DNA of 40,375 bases from Pseudobdellovibrionaceae bacterium (GCA_021731025.1 JAKFYD010000053.1:1-40375); one strand, 5' to 3'; shown: positions 23,440 to 31,585, counted from the stretch's first letter. Translations and numbers: made by a program. The notes: a model not told the origin generated them from the sequence alone.

Positions 23440-24111
23440 TTATTGCCATTTATCAAGGGGAGCCAAAAAGAAATTCAAAGGTTCACCATGAATTGCAATC
23501 ACGTCATAGCCTGTGGTCAAAAAAGAGGCACTGCCATCAGGAGGATACAAACGCAGTTCAAACAAACTCCACTCCAGAGGCCAAAAATCGTCAAGAGAAC
23601 GAAAGATCAAGGTCACTTCCGTGTCTCTGAAAGTTTTTGTGCCTGTCGGAAGTGCTTTGATTTTTTTCCAAGGAATACGAATGGGATCCAAAAATTCTGA
23701 TCCTGGCTGAGCTTTGCAAGACGTCCGTACAATTAATTTCGGCGCATCTCCCGCAATTGCAATCCCTTCAGCTTGAAAAACCAACTCGATCATCGAATAA
23801 ACTTCACACAGTGTGCTGGTCTTTTCCCGCGAAGACTTAAATTTCGCATTTCCTAAAATTAATCGGTGGTCATAAGCATCAGAGGTCCAGCGAATATTTT
23901 CAAACAAACGGTATTTAATACGTCGACTTAATGAAATGCCATCATACCGAGTCAGATCAAATTCCACTCCTAAAGGGATAATTTCGTCGCTCTCGTCGCT
24001 GGAAATTGATCTTCCGGAATGCTGGAAACTTTTTAAGACCATCACTGCAGTCACTAAAATCACTGCAGAAATAATCAGAAGAGCTCTTTTTTTGAGTCTG
24101 AATTTTTTCAT
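23440..24111 (-). CDS. Membrane-anchored protein of unknown function
   Basis: Unrecognised 223-residue protein. A basic N-terminus (KKFRLKKR) and a single hydrophobic helix (about 11-27) make it an inner-membrane protein facing the periplasm or a protein with an uncleaved signal. The rest is predicted beta-rich with strands such as LIVRTSCKAQ, RDTEVTLIFRSLDDFW and SASFLTTGYDVIAIHG; two Cys (about 102 and 131) could bridge. Its ATG shares a base with the stop of the matrixin lipoprotein (TAATG), and the ferredoxin follows after three bases, so the three are one operon. Confidence 0.65.
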   Translation of the reverse strand: MKKFRLKKRALLIISAVILVTAVMVLKSFQHSGRSISSDESDEIIPLGVEFDLTRYDGISLSRRIKYRLFENIRWTSDAYDHRLILGNAKFKSSREKTSTLCEVYSMIELVFQAEGIAIAGDAPKLIVRTSCKAQPGSEFLDPIRIPWKKIKALPTGTKTFRDTEVTLIFRSLDDFWPLEWSLFELRLYPPDGSASFLTTGYDVIAIHGEPLNFFLAPLDKWQ

Positions 24112-24752
24112 TAGTACTCACACTTCAAGGATTTCAGATCCTTTTCTGAGATCACATCGCGAACTGTATTCGACGCCAAAGTGGACCACATCACCGTCGG
24201 CCAAACCGTTGAATGCTTAAGACCTAAAAGATGGCCAAATTCGTGAACCAGTAAACTTTCCATATGAACTTCTTGATTTGAATTGGGATCTTTCGAATAA
24301 AAAAGAAAATCTTTGGCGTTAACTTTGACATCAGCTTCATTGATGCTATTTCCTCGGTAGAACAAAGTCGTTACGGCTTGCTGGTTGCTCTTTTCAGCCG
24401 CCCAATCGGTTCGCCAGTACAGACCGGTGGTCAAATCTTGCGAAGGACTAACAACATCTGTTGGCGGCAATCTTTCTAAAACTATTAATTTTTTTCCCGC
24501 TAAAGAATTCCATCGATCAGCAGCTCGGGTCGCGGCATTGAAAAATTCATCGTTCATCAAAGGATCAACTTGGACACTGACAGGAATTTTATTTTTCCAC
24601 GAAACTCGGGCCCCATAGGAATTCTGAACAAAACCACAGTCGTCTTCGGCCGCAGATCCAATAGAACTTTCTTCTGGCGATTCCAATCGCTCTTGGCAAG
24701 AGGTCGAAATTAACGCAAAAAAAATAAGAAGCCCAAACAGCCCAGTTCGCAT
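24111..24752 (-). CDS. Matrixin-like zinc metalloprotease lipoprotein
   Basis: A 213-residue lipoprotein with signal peptide ending ISTSC (lipid Cys19). The metzincin site is complete: LLVHEFGHLLGLKH provides His170, Glu171, His174 and His180 in HExxHxxGxxH, and the Met-turn follows in PTVMWST (Met188). The domain before it (about 50-130) resembles the matrixin N-lobe (AADRWNSLAGKKL). It is likely to be an active protease displayed from a membrane, in the manner of M10-like predicted proteases common in predatory bacteria. No propeptide cysteine switch is seen. Heads the operon with the membrane protein and ferredoxin. Confidence 0.83.
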   Translation of the reverse strand: MRTGLFGLLIFFALISTSCQERLESPEESSIGSAAEDDCGFVQNSYGARVSWKNKIPVSVQVDPLMNDEFFNAATRAADRWNSLAGKKLIVLERLPPTDVVSPSQDLTTGLYWRTDWAAEKSNQQAVTTLFYRGNSINEADVKVNAKDFLFYSKDPNSNQEVHMESLLVHEFGHLLGLKHSTVWPTVMWSTLASNTVRDVISEKDLKSLKCEY

Positions 24753-24771
24753 GATTTTATTTCGGTTATTT

Positions 24772-24881
24772 CTTCGGCAAACTTGCTAGCCTTTTGGCGA
24801 GTCCCGAAGGAAATTCCTCAAAAAGCCGGGGACCGTGTCCCAAAAAAGAGCAAATTTACGAAACGCTTTCGTTTCAAATTT
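24772..24881. other. Structured intergenic segment: three hairpins between divergent operons
   Basis: The 284-base gap (24753-25036) holds three hairpins. (1) CTTCGG (24772-24777) pairs with CCGAAG (24804-24809), enclosing an eight/two internal loop and an inner stem closing a TTTT loop (24786-24801). (2) GGGAC-CGT-GTCCC at 24829-24841. (3) GAAACG (24860-24865), loop CTTT, CGTTTC (24870-24875), with flanking AAATTT copies at 24852-24857 and 24876-24881, followed by a T-rich run. It could be the 5' leader of the matrixin gene, a small RNA on the plus strand ending at hairpin 3, or (3) alone a regulator site. It matched no riboswitch class I know. Confidence 0.45.
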
Positions 24882-24999
24882 TTACATTCTTTTTCCATCT
24901 TCTTTTCACTCCCCTTCAGCCTGGGGCCAAAAGGCACCCGCCCGCAATATGTAAATAATTGAAATTGTTACGCATTTAAGCTTCTCATTTTGTTTTTTC

Positions 25000-25015
25000 T
25001 GGTTTATTTTTTGCA
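25000..25015 (+). promoter_or_regulatory. Sigma-54-like promoter for the maturase-peptide-kinase operon
   Basis: TGG at 25000-25002 and TTGCA at 25011-25015 place GG and GC exactly ten bases apart, as sigma-54 requires. The -12 part is perfect; the CAC of the -24 part is replaced by TTT, so the match is partial. Transcription would start near 25026. The operon encodes an NtrC-type activator, and the palindrome at 24860-24875 lies about 160 bases upstream of that start, a usual enhancer distance. Confidence 0.42.
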
Positions 25016-25036
25016 GCTTTCGCTAGGGTTAAGAGT

Positions 25037-26419
25037 TTGAGATATTTTGGCACCTTTGACCGACTTGATAGAGAGCGAAGAATGATAGAAATGCGTCGTC
25101 ACAAAGACATCGTGGCTTTCCGCCGGGACCTTGAGCTTCCGACGGCCTTTCACGCTCAAAATCTTGAAGTCGCCGAAATTTCCGAAGAGCTTTGGCAGAG
25201 TTTAATTCCGACCAAACTCAGCGACAGTAATGCAGTTCAAATGCCACTTGAGCAGACTGATTCCGAAGTTTTTGCTGCAGCCGAAGAATGGCTTCATGAA
25301 AACAATCCCGATGTTCAATCAGGATCGGTGCCTTTTGGAATTCGCAGCCTAACCTTGAATGTGACGCAAATTTGCAATCTTCATTGCACTTATTGCGCAG
25401 CTGGTGGTGATGGCACCTACGGCGATGCCGTCAAAAGAATTTCCATTGAAAAAACTTTGCCGCAAATTAAATTCTTCATGGAGAAATTAAGTCCAGGACA
25501 AAGTTTTCATATCAGTTTCATTGGGGGAGAGCCTTTGCTGTACCCCGAAGCCATTCAAATGATTGGCGAACACGCGGCGCAAATTGCTGCTTCCAGAAAA
25601 ATTCCACTGAGTTTCAAAGTGACTACAAACGGAACTTTGTTTACGGACCGGGTTCTTGCTATTCTTAAAACTCTGAAAGCTCATGTCGTGGTCAGCATTG
25701 ATGGACCCGCCGAAATCAATGATCGAGTGCGACCGCAGAAAAACAAGCAGCCCATCACTGAAAAAATCATTCAGGGAATTCGGATGTTGGCTCAGGATAA
25801 ACTTTTTTTAGGAAGCCTGGGCCTTCACGGTGTTTTCAATAAAAACAATATGGAAATTGAAAAAGCTTACGAGTTTTATCTTGGACTTGGAGTTGACTGG
25901 TTTGAATTTACCTACGCTGTCGACGAACACGATTTCGAGTTGAACCAAGAGTACATGAAAAAAATGAAGTCGATCGCTGAAAAAGCTTGGGCCACAGGGG
26001 GCGAAAGAGAATTAAGGAAGATCTCTAACTTTGATCACTTTTTTAAAATTTTAGATTCTCAAAGACGAGTTGAAAATCACTGCGGCTCCGGCAAAAGCTT
26101 AGTGGTTGTGGATGCACGAAATCGCATTTATGGCTGCCCCTGGGCTGTTGGCAAAAGCCAAGAGCAAATGGGTCAGGACACTCAGCTGGACATGTCAAAA
26201 TTCGAAGCTCTTAAGGAATCATTGATCGAAAAAAATGATTGCGGCAGTTGCTGGGCCCGTTACCTGTGTGGTGGGGGCTGCATGTTTATTCATCAAGGCC
26301 GCACTGGGAATAAGCATAAAAAAGACCCTGAATTTTGCGAAAGAACAAGATTTCTAGTTTCTTTATCAATAATGTATTATAAGAGAAGTCGCGAGGCCTC
26401 TCAAAATTATGAGGTATAA
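25037..26419 (+). CDS. Radical SAM-SPASM peptide maturase
   Basis: Iron-sulfur enzyme of 460 residues, probably modifying the peptide encoded next to it. An N-terminal region (about 1-100) that could bind a leader peptide precedes the SAM cluster motif CNLHCTYC (Cys113, Cys117, Cys120), GGEP (163-166) and other TIM-barrel elements. The SPASM domain is complete: Cys349, Cys367, then Cys402-x2-Cys405-x5-Cys411-x3-Cys415 and Cys434, enough for two auxiliary 4Fe-4S clusters. This is the architecture of sactipeptide/ranthipeptide-type and sulfatase maturases. No sulfatase is nearby, favouring a peptide substrate. Start is TTG with AGGG eight bases before; ATG at 25082 is a strong alternative. Confidence 0.88.
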   Translation: MRYFGTFDRLDRERRMIEMRRHKDIVAFRRDLELPTAFHAQNLEVAEISEELWQSLIPTKLSDSNAVQMPLEQTDSEVFAAAEEWLHENNPDVQSGSVPFGIRSLTLNVTQICNLHCTYCAAGGDGTYGDAVKRISIEKTLPQIKFFMEKLSPGQSFHISFIGGEPLLYPEAIQMIGEHAAQIAASRKIPLSFKVTTNGTLFTDRVLAILKTLKAHVVVSIDGPAEINDRVRPQKNKQPITEKIIQGIRMLAQDKLFLGSLGLHGVFNKNNMEIEKAYEFYLGLGVDWFEFTYAVDEHDFELNQEYMKKMKSIAEKAWATGGERELRKISNFDHFFKILDSQRRVENHCGSGKSLVVVDARNRIYGCPWAVGKSQEQMGQDTQLDMSKFEALKESLIEKNDCGSCWARYLCGGGCMFIHQGRTGNKHKKDPEFCERTRFLVSLSIMYYKRSREASQNYEV

Positions 26420-26420
26420 T

Positions 26421-26519
26421 ATGGGCAAAAAAGTACATATCAAAAAAACGAAGCCACAAAAAACCGCAAAACCGGTGATGGCACGAGGGCCTGGGGAAGG
26501 CTGTATTCCCGTTCGCTAA
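26421..26519 (+). CDS. 32-residue basic peptide, candidate RiPP precursor for the adjacent maturase
   Basis: A short gene that is easy to miss: ATG at 26421, one base after the maturase TAA, with GAGG in the end of the maturase gene six bases before it, and TAA at 26517-26519. The N-terminal part (1-19) is rich in Lys, Thr and Pro (MGKKVHIKKTKPQKT), like a leader. The C-terminal part (20-32) reads MARGPGEGCIPVR, with a single Cys28 in a Gly/Pro context suited to a thioether or other radical SAM modification. Position, ribosome site and composition argue that it is translated. No homologue is known to me, and neither exporter nor protease gene lies beside it. Role as precursor is inferred. Confidence 0.68.
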   Translation: MGKKVHIKKTKPQKTAKPVMARGPGEGCIPVR

Positions 26520-26522
26520 CGA

Positions 26523-28418
26523 TTGAAACGAATGGCGCTTCCTCCCTCACCTCAAGAGCCTTCACGACGTCAGACGATCAAAAGGCTGACTTTCCTGGCG
26601 CTGAGGGTGGGACTAGCCTTAGCTCTCGCTGTCTTTATTTGGCAAATTAAGCTCGATTATCTGGAATCTTATTTTTACGACCTGCGAGTTCGCTTGCGAC
26701 CCGCCCCCGAAACATCAGGCCATGTTGTCCTCGTCATGATTGATCCGATGACGGTGGAAAAGCTCAAAGGGGCACCGACCCTTTCTTACCACGCTGATTT
26801 TTTAAAAAAAATTAAATCCGCAAAAGTGAATTCCCTGCTCTATGATCTTAAAGTTCCAGATCTCAAAGGAGATCTTAAAGAAGCAAAGCAATTTGCGGAT
26901 GAAGCTCAAAATTTTCCGCAATTTTTTGTGCTTACTGATGCCTTGGAAATGCGGGGGGAAGAGGGAAAATTAAAACTCAATCCCCCCTTCGAAAAAATAC
27001 AACTTTTTAGCGGTCCCAAATCTTCGGACCGCGCTAACTTTGCCAAAGATGGAGTCACTCGAAGGTTACTGATCAGTTATCAAAACCAAATCATGGCTCA
27101 CCCCTATTTGGCGAGTCAGTTCAATCCTGACATCATCCATCGAGAAAAAATCCGCGGACACTTTGAGTTCTTTGATACCGAACAAACTTATATCAACTTC
27201 AGGCCAACAGGTTCCTACCCCGCTTACAGTTTCGTGGATGTGATCGAAGGCCAAGTTCCCTTGGAAAAACTCAAAGATAAAATTGTTATCGTCGGCAGAG
27301 ATCTGGCTTTGAGTGAAGACGAATACATCCTTACTCCTTATTCCCGCGATGTTGTGGCGATGACCACTGCAGAAATGCACGCGAACATGATCGACACATT
27401 GATCTTGAATAATTCACCCAAAAAATCGAAAGAGATTTGGAACTTAATTTTCACCATCGTTATTTCTTTGATCACAGTTCACGTTGTTTTTTCGATGCGC
27501 CCTACTCGGGGGCTTTTAGTCATTGCCGCCACGGGGGGAGTTTACGCTCTGGTGGCCTTTTTTGCTTTTTGGCCAATGGGAATCTGGATTTCCATGGCCC
27601 ATCCCGTAATTGCTATTTTTCTTTGTTATTACTTTTTTATTCCCTACCGGCTCATTATTGAAAACCGTCGCAGTTGGGAATACTACCAAAGAAATCAACT
27701 GTTGAAACAAGTTGAAGAGTTAAAAACAAATTTCATTTCCATGATGTCTCACGATTTGAAGACTCCCATTGCACGGATTCAGGGAATGACGGATGTCATC
27801 CTGAAAGGAAGTACCGCTTTATCTTCTGAGCAAAGAGAAGCTGTGGATTCCATTCGGCAGTCCAATGATGATTTGTTGAAATTCATCAATTCTATTTTGA
27901 ATTATGCGAAAATCGAAAGCCAAGGTGTTCAACTTCATCTGCAAAGTAAAGATGTGAACGTCATCTTAAAAGAAGTTGTTCGTAAACATGAATTTTTGGC
28001 CCGAGTGAAAAAAATTAAAGTGACTTGCGAACTTGAACCCCTATTTCCTATCGCCATGGACCCCGAGCTGATACGCCAGGTGCTATCGAATTTGGTCGAA
28101 AACGCCATAAAGTACAGTTCCGATGAAACTGAGATCAAAATATCGAGTTCGGAAAAAGACGGTTTTATCTTCCTTAAAGTCAAAGATCAGGGGCCTGGCA
28201 TTTCCAGTGACGATCTTCCGAACATCTTCATGAAATTTTTTCGCAGTCAAAATGCAAAGAGTTCGCCGATCAAAGGCTCTGGTTTGGGCTTATATTTGGC
28301 CCAGTACTTTACCGAGCTCCATAAAGGCAAAATTGAAGTCGAATCGACCGTAGGAGTAGGTTCTACCTTTACTGTCGCTTTGCCGCTGGCGACAAATATG
28401 GTAACATCCCCTAGTTAG
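26523..28418 (+). CDS. CHASE2-domain sensor histidine kinase
   Basis: Membrane sensor of 631 residues. One transmembrane helix (about 24-41) leads to a large extracytoplasmic CHASE2 domain (about 45-300, with YDLRVRLRP, VLVMIDPMTVEKL, KIVIVGRDLALSEDEYIL, MHANMIDTLI), then three more helices (about 306-375), a HisKA domain with phospho-acceptor His410 in MMSHDLKTPIARIQ, and an HATPase domain (NLVENAIKYSS, VKDQGPGIS, GSGLGLYLAQYF). It autophosphorylates and should act on the regulator 24 bases downstream. Start is TTG at 26523, three bases after the peptide gene, or ATG at 26532; neither has a clear ribosome site, implying coupling. What the CHASE2 domain senses is unknown. Confidence 0.9.
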   Translation: MKRMALPPSPQEPSRRQTIKRLTFLALRVGLALALAVFIWQIKLDYLESYFYDLRVRLRPAPETSGHVVLVMIDPMTVEKLKGAPTLSYHADFLKKIKSAKVNSLLYDLKVPDLKGDLKEAKQFADEAQNFPQFFVLTDALEMRGEEGKLKLNPPFEKIQLFSGPKSSDRANFAKDGVTRRLLISYQNQIMAHPYLASQFNPDIIHREKIRGHFEFFDTEQTYINFRPTGSYPAYSFVDVIEGQVPLEKLKDKIVIVGRDLALSEDEYILTPYSRDVVAMTTAEMHANMIDTLILNNSPKKSKEIWNLIFTIVISLITVHVVFSMRPTRGLLVIAATGGVYALVAFFAFWPMGIWISMAHPVIAIFLCYYFFIPYRLIIENRRSWEYYQRNQLLKQVEELKTNFISMMSHDLKTPIARIQGMTDVILKGSTALSSEQREAVDSIRQSNDDLLKFINSILNYAKIESQGVQLHLQSKDVNVILKEVVRKHEFLARVKKIKVTCELEPLFPIAMDPELIRQVLSNLVENAIKYSSDETEIKISSSEKDGFIFLKVKDQGPGISSDDLPNIFMKFFRSQNAKSSPIKGSGLGLYLAQYFTELHKGKIEVESTVGVGSTFTVALPLATNMVTSPS

Positions 28419-28442
28419 TAAACGTCTCGGGGGAGGCTTTAG

Positions 28443-29978
28443 ATGTTACGCGTACTTGTAGTTGATGATGATCAAGGCTTACGTTTCTCTTTAAAAAGCT
28501 CATTGCTCGGCACCGGCCGCTTCGAAGTTGAAGAAGCTTTTGACGGTGTTAACGCTATCGAAAAAATTCGCGCCCAAACTGACAGAAAATTTGACGTCGT
28601 TATTCTTGACGTTGATATGCCCCGCCTGAACGGCCTTGAAACCCTGAAAAAAATTAAAGAAGAAGATCCTGGGATGATCGCCTTGATGGTGACAGCTCAC
28701 GCTACTTTAACTGATGCTGTTCAAGCTGTTAAAGATGGAGCTTACAACTATTTATCAAAACCTGTTTCTGGTGATGAACTTGTTGCCTTAGTTGATAAGG
28801 CTGTTTCAGCTCACAACTTAATTTCAAATATCGCTGCTAGTGCTCCTGTGTTGGTTGAAGCAGGTAAAAAAATCATCGGTAATACATCGCAAATGCAAAA
28901 GGTGTTTAACATCATCCACCGTTTAGCTAAGGTGGATACACCGGTGTTGATTCGTGGTGCTTCAGGAACAGGAAAAGAGTTGGTTGCAAAGGCCATTCAC
29001 TTTAATTCCAGTCGCAAAGATGAAAAATTTGTTGCTATCAATTGTTCTGCAATTCCAGAAAATCTTTTCGAGTCTGAACTTTTCGGTCACGAAAAAGGCT
29101 CTTTCACCGGGGCCGATCAACGTAAAATTGGAAAGTTTCAGTACGCTGAAGGTGGAACTCTGTTTCTGGACGAAGTCGGGGATATGCCGGCACTGATGCA
29201 AGTGAAAATCTTGCGCGTGCTTCAAGAAAAATTATTTACTCCGGTGGGTTCAAACCGCGAGATCCAATCTAATGTTCGCATTATAGCTGCAACCAATCGT
29301 CCTCTTGAAGAGATGATTAAAGTGGGGACATTCCGCGAAGATTTATTCTACCGCTTGAATGTTGTACCTATACTTTTACCGCCTTTAGCTGATCGCAAAG
29401 AAGATATTGAAAGATTGGTTAACATTTTCGTTAAAAAGTTCAATGGCGCTCACAAAAAACGAGTTACTGGAGTTTCTCCAGATGCTCTCAATGTGCTGAA
29501 AAAATACCAATGGCCAGGCAATATTCGTGAACTTGAAAATGTGATCGAACATTCCTTTGTCTTGGAAAATACCAATATTATCACTTTGGGTTCTTTACCC
29601 GAAAATATTTTAGCTGCGGCCGGAGTTAACCTCATCGACTTGGAAAGCCTCAACACTAAGGCTCAATCTGCGGGGCCTATCGCACATGATGGTGGCGTTG
29701 ATGAACTGGATGCAGATTTGGATCAAGACTTGGGTGAAGAAGATGACGGTGAATTGATCTCTGACCCAGCACAGATTTCCGCTGTTCCTGCAGGTGCACC
29801 AACGAGCTTAGATTTTAATGCTCAAAAAGAAGCCTTCGAAAAAGAGTTTATCATTAAAGCTTTAAAAACTTTCAAAGGGCGCATCAATCAAACAGCTCTG
29901 CACGCCAATATCCCCAAGAAAACTCTTTTGCGAAAAATTGAAAAATACGGAATCATCGCCAAAGATTTTTCCCACTAA
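28443..29978 (+). CDS. NtrC-family sigma-54-dependent response regulator
   Basis: Regulator of 511 residues. Receiver domain (1-120) with Asp56 (VILDVDMP), Thr84 and Lys106; AAA+ domain (about 145-390) with Walker A GASGTGKE (172-179), the sigma-54 contact loop GSFTGA (219-224, a common variant of GAFTGA) and Walker B LFLDEVGDMP; a long acidic linker (about 415-442, many Asp/Glu) and a C-terminal Fis-type helix-turn-helix (about 480-508, GRINQTALHANIPKKTLLRK). It activates RpoN-dependent promoters when phosphorylated, presumably by the adjacent CHASE2 kinase. GGAGG precedes the ATG. The acidic linker is unusual for the family. A bidirectional hairpin follows the gene. Confidence 0.94.
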   Translation: MLRVLVVDDDQGLRFSLKSSLLGTGRFEVEEAFDGVNAIEKIRAQTDRKFDVVILDVDMPRLNGLETLKKIKEEDPGMIALMVTAHATLTDAVQAVKDGAYNYLSKPVSGDELVALVDKAVSAHNLISNIAASAPVLVEAGKKIIGNTSQMQKVFNIIHRLAKVDTPVLIRGASGTGKELVAKAIHFNSSRKDEKFVAINCSAIPENLFESELFGHEKGSFTGADQRKIGKFQYAEGGTLFLDEVGDMPALMQVKILRVLQEKLFTPVGSNREIQSNVRIIAATNRPLEEMIKVGTFREDLFYRLNVVPILLPPLADRKEDIERLVNIFVKKFNGAHKKRVTGVSPDALNVLKKYQWPGNIRELENVIEHSFVLENTNIITLGSLPENILAAAGVNLIDLESLNTKAQSAGPIAHDGGVDELDADLDQDLGEEDDGELISDPAQISAVPAGAPTSLDFNAQKEAFEKEFIIKALKTFKGRINQTALHANIPKKTLLRKIEKYGIIAKDFSH

Positions 29979-29988
29979 CATGATTTTG

Positions 29989-30013
29989 TTGAGAGCTTCC
30001 TAAAAGCTCTCAA
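29989..30013. terminator. Hairpin terminator between convergent genes
   Basis: TTGAGAGCTT (29989-29998) pairs perfectly with AAGCTCTCAA (30004-30013) around a five-base loop. It fills the space between the regulator gene and the convergent gene ending at 30014, and probably stops both transcripts. T tracts are weak on either side. Confidence 0.55.
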
Positions 30014-30886
30014 TTACATACTGTACGAGTCCATTTTGGGGCGATGAATTTCTGAGGCTGGCAAATTGACCTTGGGGTTCGGAGTGAGTTCTTGCAGATC
30101 AACCAGTTGAAAACCTGATTTTAGAAGTTTCACTAGAAAAGCCAGCCGCACAGGGCGACGGACAATGTTTTTTCCTGGGGCCTCGAAACGAATTTTGTAA
30201 CCGTGAGCAGTTATAACAAGATGAGTATCTGAGCGACGTATGGTTTGGACCGGATCAAAAACTTTGAGCTCAATCATTTCAGAATCCAAAACCTGTTCGG
30301 GGTTTACGCTGGTTAAATCTTTAAGATAAATTTTTCGTTCCTGAATAATTTTGTCGCTGACCATTTGTGGCCGACGGGTCATCTCGAAATCACAGCGAGG
30401 ATAGATTTCGCGCAAACGCTGATCCAGAAAAATCTTAAGATTACTCAGGGAAGGGACGCTGACGGCCTGTGAACTTTGGGCATCAAAACCAGCAGTGGCT
30501 TGGGGAACAAAAGAATTTTTCCCAACATTCAGCGATTTCCATTTGGCTGCTTGGGCTCCGTCCTTTTTAACCATTTCCATTCGTTGGTTATTGATTTTTA
30601 ATCCTTCTTCCCACTTAGCTTTCAAATAAAGGTAGTTTCGATTAGGACAAAAGTCTTTGATGTATTGGCTGAGCTCGGGATCTTCAATTTTTTTTCGTTC
30701 TTGCTCGGAAACAAGGGGGGCATTTTTTTTAAGCTCGGGGGCGGATTTTAAAATTTCTTTGGCAATCTCTTGTTTGAGTTCTTGCGACACCGGGGCTGCT
30801 TCAGGGGCTCCCCACGCAGGATCACCAAAAGCAATTGAAGCAAAAATCAAGTGAAAAAAAGTAAGATTTATTCTTTCCTGAAGCAT
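30014..30886 (-). CDS. Exported protein of unknown function
   Basis: Unrecognised 290-residue protein. A signal peptide (cleavage near AWGA, about residue 27) is followed by a Lys/Glu/Ala/Pro-rich helical stretch (about 30-75) and a mixed region with YIKDFCPNRNYLYLKAKWEE, IYPRCDFEMTRRPQM (two Cys, about 80 and 166) and IRRSDTHLVITAHGYKI. No catalytic motif was seen. I use the ATG at 30886 in place of the TTG one codon upstream. It stands alone, divergent from the gene at 31014. Probably periplasmic or surface-associated. Confidence 0.65.
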   Translation of the reverse strand: MLQERINLTFFHLIFASIAFGDPAWGAPEAAPVSQELKQEIAKEILKSAPELKKNAPLVSEQERKKIEDPELSQYIKDFCPNRNYLYLKAKWEEGLKINNQRMEMVKKDGAQAAKWKSLNVGKNSFVPQATAGFDAQSSQAVSVPSLSNLKIFLDQRLREIYPRCDFEMTRRPQMVSDKIIQERKIYLKDLTSVNPEQVLDSEMIELKVFDPVQTIRRSDTHLVITAHGYKIRFEAPGKNIVRRPVRLAFLVKLLKSGFQLVDLQELTPNPKVNLPASEIHRPKMDSYSM

Positions 30887-30973
30887 CAATTCAAGTTTTG
30901 CTTAACATCCATTACAATGTCATTTGCTTTGTTTAATTGATGGCTGAATGTCGGGCTGATTCTGAGTTTAAGG

Positions 30974-31002
30974 TTGACTGAAAATCAGTTCTGCCATTAG
31001 TT
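30974..31002 (+). promoter_or_regulatory. Candidate sigma-70-type promoter for the 31014 gene
   Basis: TTGACT (30974-30979) and TTAGTT (30997-31002) are spaced by 17 bases. Transcription would start near 31009, leaving only about five bases before the ATG, so the message would be almost leaderless. The -10 match is moderate. Confidence 0.38.
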
Positions 31003-31013
31003 TCAACAGCCTC

Positions 31014-31541
31014 ATGACAATGAATCCACTACCCCCTCAGGCTTATACCAAAGAAACTTTGCTTAAAGCCTATTCGTGGCTTCAGAATCAGCCCTCAAAT
31101 ATTAAAGAAATGGCAAGCACCCCCGACGTGCTGGTCAGTCTGTATTTGAAAACCACTCGGGATGGTGAAGGCGCGCTGTCACGCCCAAGTATTCAGAATT
31201 TTAAACACGAACTTAAGCAGCTGGCCCATATGATGGGTGAGCTCGAAGCCCCAGCGACTCATCCTCCTCATTCTGCACCGGCGTCTCACGCGCATGGAGC
31301 TGGCGCTACTTTTCATAACTCTGGGCAGGCACAAAACATTTCTCGCCCCGAAGCGCCCCCACCTATTTTCCAAAGACCTTCGCTTCCTGAAATGGAAATT
31401 TCTGCTTATCCAACTCAACTGGATCCTAAATCTTGGTATTTGATTCAGGAAGTCAAAGAGCGTCTGAATCTCTCATCAGAAACAGAAGCACTTCGTTTAT
31501 TAATTAAAGTTGGCTCTGATAAAATAAAAAGTCTTTCTTAA
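31014..31541 (+). CDS. Hypothetical protein with a possible ribbon-helix-helix C-terminus
   Basis: A 175-residue cytoplasmic protein not recognised as a named family. The N-terminal part (about 10-75) is helical and charged (LLKAYSWLQNQPSNIKEMA, SIQNFKHELKQLAHMMGEL). A Pro/His/Ala-rich linker (about 78-125, THPPHSAPASHAHGAGAT) follows. The last 40 residues (LDPKSWYLIQEVKERLNLSS then ETEALRLLIKVG) resemble a ribbon-helix-helix fold, in which a strand and two helices form a DNA-binding dimer. A DNA-binding or partition-like role is therefore possible but unproven. It lies 44 bases upstream of ileS and may share its transcript. A second ATG at 31020 is an alternative start. Confidence 0.62.
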   Translation: MTMNPLPPQAYTKETLLKAYSWLQNQPSNIKEMASTPDVLVSLYLKTTRDGEGALSRPSIQNFKHELKQLAHMMGELEAPATHPPHSAPASHAHGAGATFHNSGQAQNISRPEAPPPIFQRPSLPEMEISAYPTQLDPKSWYLIQEVKERLNLSSETEALRLLIKVGSDKIKSLS

Positions 31542-31585
31542 GATTTGGCCCTGACTTCTTAAATCAAATCAGCTACATAACTTAA

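Noticed and set aside
24772-24841. Cyclic-di-GMP (GEMM) riboswitch, suggested by GGCAAAC
   Set aside because: The second half of the GEMM core (GACGCAAAGCC and the tetraloop receptor) is absent, so only a generic structured segment is claimed.
25037-26419. Anaerobic sulfatase-maturing enzyme
   Set aside because: The SPASM architecture fits, but no sulfatase is present in the window and a small peptide gene follows directly, so a peptide maturase is preferred; not fully excluded.
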